A program made the position numbers and the translations under genes. The notes below the pieces were generated by a model. The model did no database searches and had not been told where the DNA came from. It worked only from the letters and a program-made list of their open reading frames with translations. A stretch of DNA of 33,515 nucleotides from Isoetes engelmannii (Eukaryota > Streptophyta > Lycopodiopsida > Isoetales > Isoetaceae): NCBI GenBank assembly GCA_011763485.2, contig JAANSK020261493.1, positions 1-33,515 on the forward strand, given 5' to 3'. Shown here piece by piece: positions 30,790 to 33,515 of the stretch. Numbering within the stretch: position 1 is the stretch's first letter; each line of letters starts with the position of its first letter.

Positions 30790-31290
30790 AAGAAAAAGCT
30801 TTCAGAACTCCGATAATAGTTTTAAGTTATAGAAAAGCAGATTGTTGGTTTTAAAATTTTAGAAAGTTGTAGGCTGAAATTATAGATTATCAGGTTGCTC
30901 CTTTAGTAATACAAAAATCTTTCGAACCACATATAAATTTTTACCCGATTTTCACTTTGACCATGTCCCCATTTCAACGTTTGCCTCTCAAGTGCAAGAA
31001 ACATGGAAACCCTACCTAGAGGTTTTTTTCTTCTAAGAAATACGGCAACTCAAAATCTAGATTCAAGGACTGGCTCTTCTATTGTTGAAGTCAGTTATTA
31101 GCTTATAAGGTAAACCCACTATCTTTTTTTTATGGCAAATTTTAGATTGCCTTTATTTGTGTATGGTAAATTTTGGTACACCCTTTTCTTTAAGTTCACA
31201 ATTCAGATTACTCTTTTTTATCTATAATTCAATAAACAATTTTAGCAAGAATACTTCAAATGGCAAGGACTGGCTTAGGGTTTGCTTTTG
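30790..31290. other. AT-rich noncoding stretch
   Basis: No gene seen; short ATGGYAAATTTTRG direct repeats near 31131 and 31163. Confidence 0.4.
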
Positions 31291-31365
31291 AACGATGCCA
31301 CTCCCTTGCAAAGCAAACACATTACTCATCTTAATTTCAATACACCAAGCACATTTCACACTCTT

Positions 31366-31395
31366 AGCACGAGCACGAGCACGAGCACGAGCACG
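31366..31395. repeat. (AGCACG)n microsatellite
   Basis: Five tandem AGCACG units, just upstream of the LINE coding end. Confidence 0.9.
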
Positions 31396-31419
31396 TCAAT
31401 TCTATGCTCAAACGAGGTC

Positions 31420-32100
31420 CGCACCACTGCGCACCTATTTGCCCATGAAGAAGTGCAGACTGATAGCTTCTACCCGCACGGATGCACATCGCCTCTGCAT
31501 TGAGACAGGCCGATGGACTCAGGAGGCATGCGAGGAATTGATCTGTCGGTATTACTAGCATGGCGCCATTGAGGATGAATGCCATGTTCTTCAGACCTAC
31601 CCAGCATACACTTATATCCAGGCACGGTATGTTCAGTTGGTTCTTTCTGGACAATTGCTGCAATTGCTATTGGACACGACCTCTGTGGGTTTGCTGGGAT
31701 CATATCTTCAATAGGTCATGGATATACGAACTTAGCTATCCCTTCGATGCGGTATTGAATTGTGTATACGATTGTGCAGTCTACCATCATACTTATTACT
31801 GCTAAGGTTTTTCCCTCGAAAACCCTTCAGGTCAGGGATTTTTTAATCCTGACAGTAATACGCTTGCTGCTCTATCTTTGTTTGGATCCCATAGGTCAAT
31901 TATTCTCCGCGAATGATAAAAAATATGATCAATAATTCCATAAGCCAGTGGATGTTTTACCTTCCATTCCACCCGGAACTTTATCTTTATCTTTATTTTG
32001 CTTCTTATAAATGCCTCTATGCATCCGGCTATCTAATCTATCATCAATTTCTTCGTGGACGTTAAAAAATCAAATCTATTCTATTCTATTCTATTCTATC
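31420..32100 (+). mobile_element. LINE 3' end: ORF2 C-terminus, 3' UTR and (TTCTA)n tail
   Basis: The plus-strand frame reads LIASTRTDAHRLCIETGRWT, then QEACEELICRYY, a stop at about 31556, and in the same frame HGAIEDECHVLQTYPAYTYI, QARYVQLVLSGQLLQLLLDT and TSVGLLGSYLQ, stop at 31712. IEDE-HVL..P.Y is the terminal block found at the end of many non-LTR ORF2 proteins, where a C.C...H...C cluster normally sits; here the Cys before Pro is Tyr. About 385 bases of untranslated sequence follow and end in a TCTAT/TTCTA pentamer run at 32075-32099, which I take as the 3' tail (some LINE clades end in microsatellites rather than poly-A). The element is 5' truncated and has one stop. Target duplications were not found. 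Confidence 0.7.
32075..32099. repeat. (TCTAT)n pentamer run
   Basis: Five perfect units, placed where the 3' tail of the LINE at 31420 is expected. The same pentamer (as TAGAA) recurs at about 16337-16352 and 16727-16744. Confidence 0.9.
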
Positions 32101-32990
32101 ACAACTTCCATATCTATATCCTCCGCTCTTTCATCATTCTCAATTAATGGCGCATTGAAATCAAAAGAGCATTATGATGCTGCACTAGTATTGGCTCTCA
32201 AACCATTAGAAATAGTAGTAGGGAACATGACATTAAGTGTTGTTTACGTTGTGTCCTTCGTTGGACATCCTAAATGAGGAGCCTTCTTCACTTCAAGTTA
32301 AGCATGATAAATCATACAAACTACATGGTGTTTTCTTGATGTGATTTACTTGCTCTACTATGGACAATTCTTCTACGAGACAGTGGCTTGAAGCATACAA
32401 AAATTCATCTGCAAATATGCTCAATGCTATCGCAGTACAAAGACTGTCCATTTTACTATCAAAAGAACACAACCTATGACGAAATTTGCCAGGGGCACAA
32501 AAAAATCAGATGCATATAAATGGATAAACTCGTATCTTTCAATTGCTTCTCCAGATTGTTACAACATCACTGAATAGCATCTTGGCTTGCCAGAATAGAA
32601 TCGATGCCCAAATGGAATTGCTCGCTGGCCTGGTGGCTTAGATTGAAAATCTTTGAATTATCAAAGGTTTTTTGATCTGAAATGGAAGAATACAATCTTG
32701 CACCTAACCCCATCGGTTCAGAAAATCGAGTACGAATTTTGATTTTGTTATTCTTGTAGTTTTTTCATAAACTAAAATATTATAGAATTTCTATTAACGA
32801 AAAAGGCCATTAACAAAATGTTAAGGGTTTTACAAGATGTTGCCGTTATATACAACTTATATAAGGGTATATTTATCTTTGCCGTTTTCATGGTGAAAGG
32901 CATTTTTTTTGCTGTACTGTTATAAATAAATAATGTCTCCAAACAAATTCTATTATTTGAAAGGGTTAGATTAGAGGGCATATTAAGGGT
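32101..32990. other. Unassigned stretch with short frames
   Basis: Plus-strand frames at about 32362-32477 (MDNSSTRQWLEAYKNSSANM, then LNAIAVQRLSILLSKEHNL) and about 32475-32557 (MTKFARGTKKSDAYKWINSY) look protein-like and follow each other in different frames. I recognise no domain. Possibly the N-terminus of a transposon ORF or a lost host exon. From 32640 on it is AT-rich without features. Confidence 0.25.
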
Positions 32991-32999
32991 GGGGTAACA

Positions 33000-33219
33000 T
33001 TGCAAAGTTGATCACCGACTTAGTAATAATGCTCGTCTCCTGTTGTTAGCCTCTACCAAGAGACTAAATCTCGTCTTCATCACCAGTTTCTGGTTTCGAA
33101 GTTATATCGGGATGTCAGGGATGCGGTTTGGGGCTACCTCCACGTACCTTTACGTCCCATTGTACTAGTTTTCTAGTTAATATAATTGTCTCTCGTTCTT
33201 TAAAAAAAAATAAAAAATT
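33000..33219 (+). mobile_element. LINE-like 3' UTR with A-rich tail
   Basis: The end of this stretch (GGTTTGGGGCTACCTCC, then TTGTACTAGTTTTCTAGTTAA and TCTCGTTCTTTAAAAAAAAA) has the look of a plant LINE 3' UTR: a GGGGCT block, TTGTA..TTTTCTAATTAAT, then an A run at 33202-33216. The 5' limit is arbitrary; no coding part is recognised before it. It is a 5'-truncated copy if correct. Confidence 0.45.
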
Positions 33220-33515
33220 ATTATGGCTTGTGTTGCTGGTTTATCGATCTGCAACATTGATGACTCTATTAACTGGATGCAAGGTAAGAAAACTGGCTAC
33301 AGGGTTTCCAGTGCCTACAAGGGTATCTCCAGAATGAAGTCTGAAAAAATCTCTAGCATATGGAACATTGCAAACAATGAATTTATTAGAATTCTGAAGG
33401 GATGTTGGAAAACCTACTGTCAGCCTAAAATTCAGCTTATGGCTTGGATGGCTTTGCACCTTGCCATCCCTTCTAAATCTCTCCTTGCAAAGAGACTTTC
33501 TAATTCAGGGATTGC
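33220..33515 (+). mobile_element. LINE ORF2 C-terminal zinc-binding domain (zf-RVT), open to window edge
   Basis: From ATG at 33223 a frame stays open to the last base, 97 codons, with no stop. It reads DDSINWMQGKKTGYRVSSAY, a tryptophan and aromatic pattern typical of the zf-RVT domain that follows reverse transcriptase in plant LINEs, then CWKTYCQPKIQLMAWMALHL and AIPSKSLLAKRLSNSGI, matching the usual W..K.P.K...F.W....+P....L.+R block. The Cys/His cluster would lie just past the edge. The ATG is probably an internal Met, since the sequence starts abruptly after the A-rich tail of the preceding element. The clean frame makes this one of the better preserved LINE pieces here. Confidence 0.7.

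Noticed and set aside
31364-31663. 99-codon minus-strand ORF ending in a Cys-Ser repeat
   Set aside because: It is antisense to the LINE end and its Cys-Ser repeat comes from the AGCACG microsatellite.

Overview
This is a plant nuclear window, most likely from a large, transposon-rich vascular plant genome. I lean toward a fern or gymnosperm, but the sequence does not settle it. The plant signs are Ty1/Copia remains with initiator-tRNA-Met type primer sites (TGGTATCAGAG, TGGTATCAAAG), a LINE ORF1 of the plant DUF4283 plus zinc-knuckle type, a hAT-like transposase piece and consensus GT/AG intron borders. I see no bacterial operon, rRNA, CRISPR array or complete known host gene. Almost every long reading frame is either a decayed transposon part or a shadow of one.

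Layout. 1-390: LINE endonuclease piece (minus). 395-1160: Copia piece with integrase (plus). 1238-4028: Copia element A (minus), running from RNase H through reverse transcriptase to gag start, primer site and LTR, with several local tandem duplications. 4583-8160: Copia element B (plus), which begins with an LTR-leader unit present twice in tandem. 8650-8960: LINE 3' coding piece (minus). 9330-13860: Copia element C (minus), with a clear LTR, reverse transcriptase, integrase, protease and gag. Between its integrase and protease lie a tRNA-Ala-like sequence (11344-11417), a possible MITE and a degenerate repeat array (12055-12890). 15980-16718: start of a further Copia element D (minus), with a doubled primer site. 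17029-17620: weak zinc-knuckle-like remains.

17.6-23.2 kb is mostly noncoding: a 49-bp duplication, a 67-bp duplication, a perfect 14-bp-stem hairpin, a three-copy repeat of about 525-613 bp (20431-21905) and a purine-rich tract. 23240-23740 holds two exon-like frames I cannot name. 23832-25462 is a LINE ORF1 (plus) with no ORF2 after it. 25372-26150 has unrecognised minus-strand frames. 27990-28399 is a hAT-type transposase fragment. 28983-30193 (minus) is the best candidate for a host gene: a CpG-rich segment with a TATA box, then open frames separated by a consensus intron; its product is not recognised. 31420-32100 is the 3' end of a LINE with a (TTCTA)n tail. A second LINE-like poly-A end closes at about 33216 and is followed at once by a LINE ORF2 C-terminal domain that is still open at the window edge.

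The genes do not work together as a pathway. The main theme is layered retroelement insertion with unusually frequent local tandem duplication, found in at least eight independent places with units from about 20 to 640 bp. I found no convincing new biological system. The most useful leads are the CpG-rich promoter and gene candidate near 29-30.2 kb, the doubled LTR-leader unit, and the repeat array with the tRNA-like sequence inside element C.
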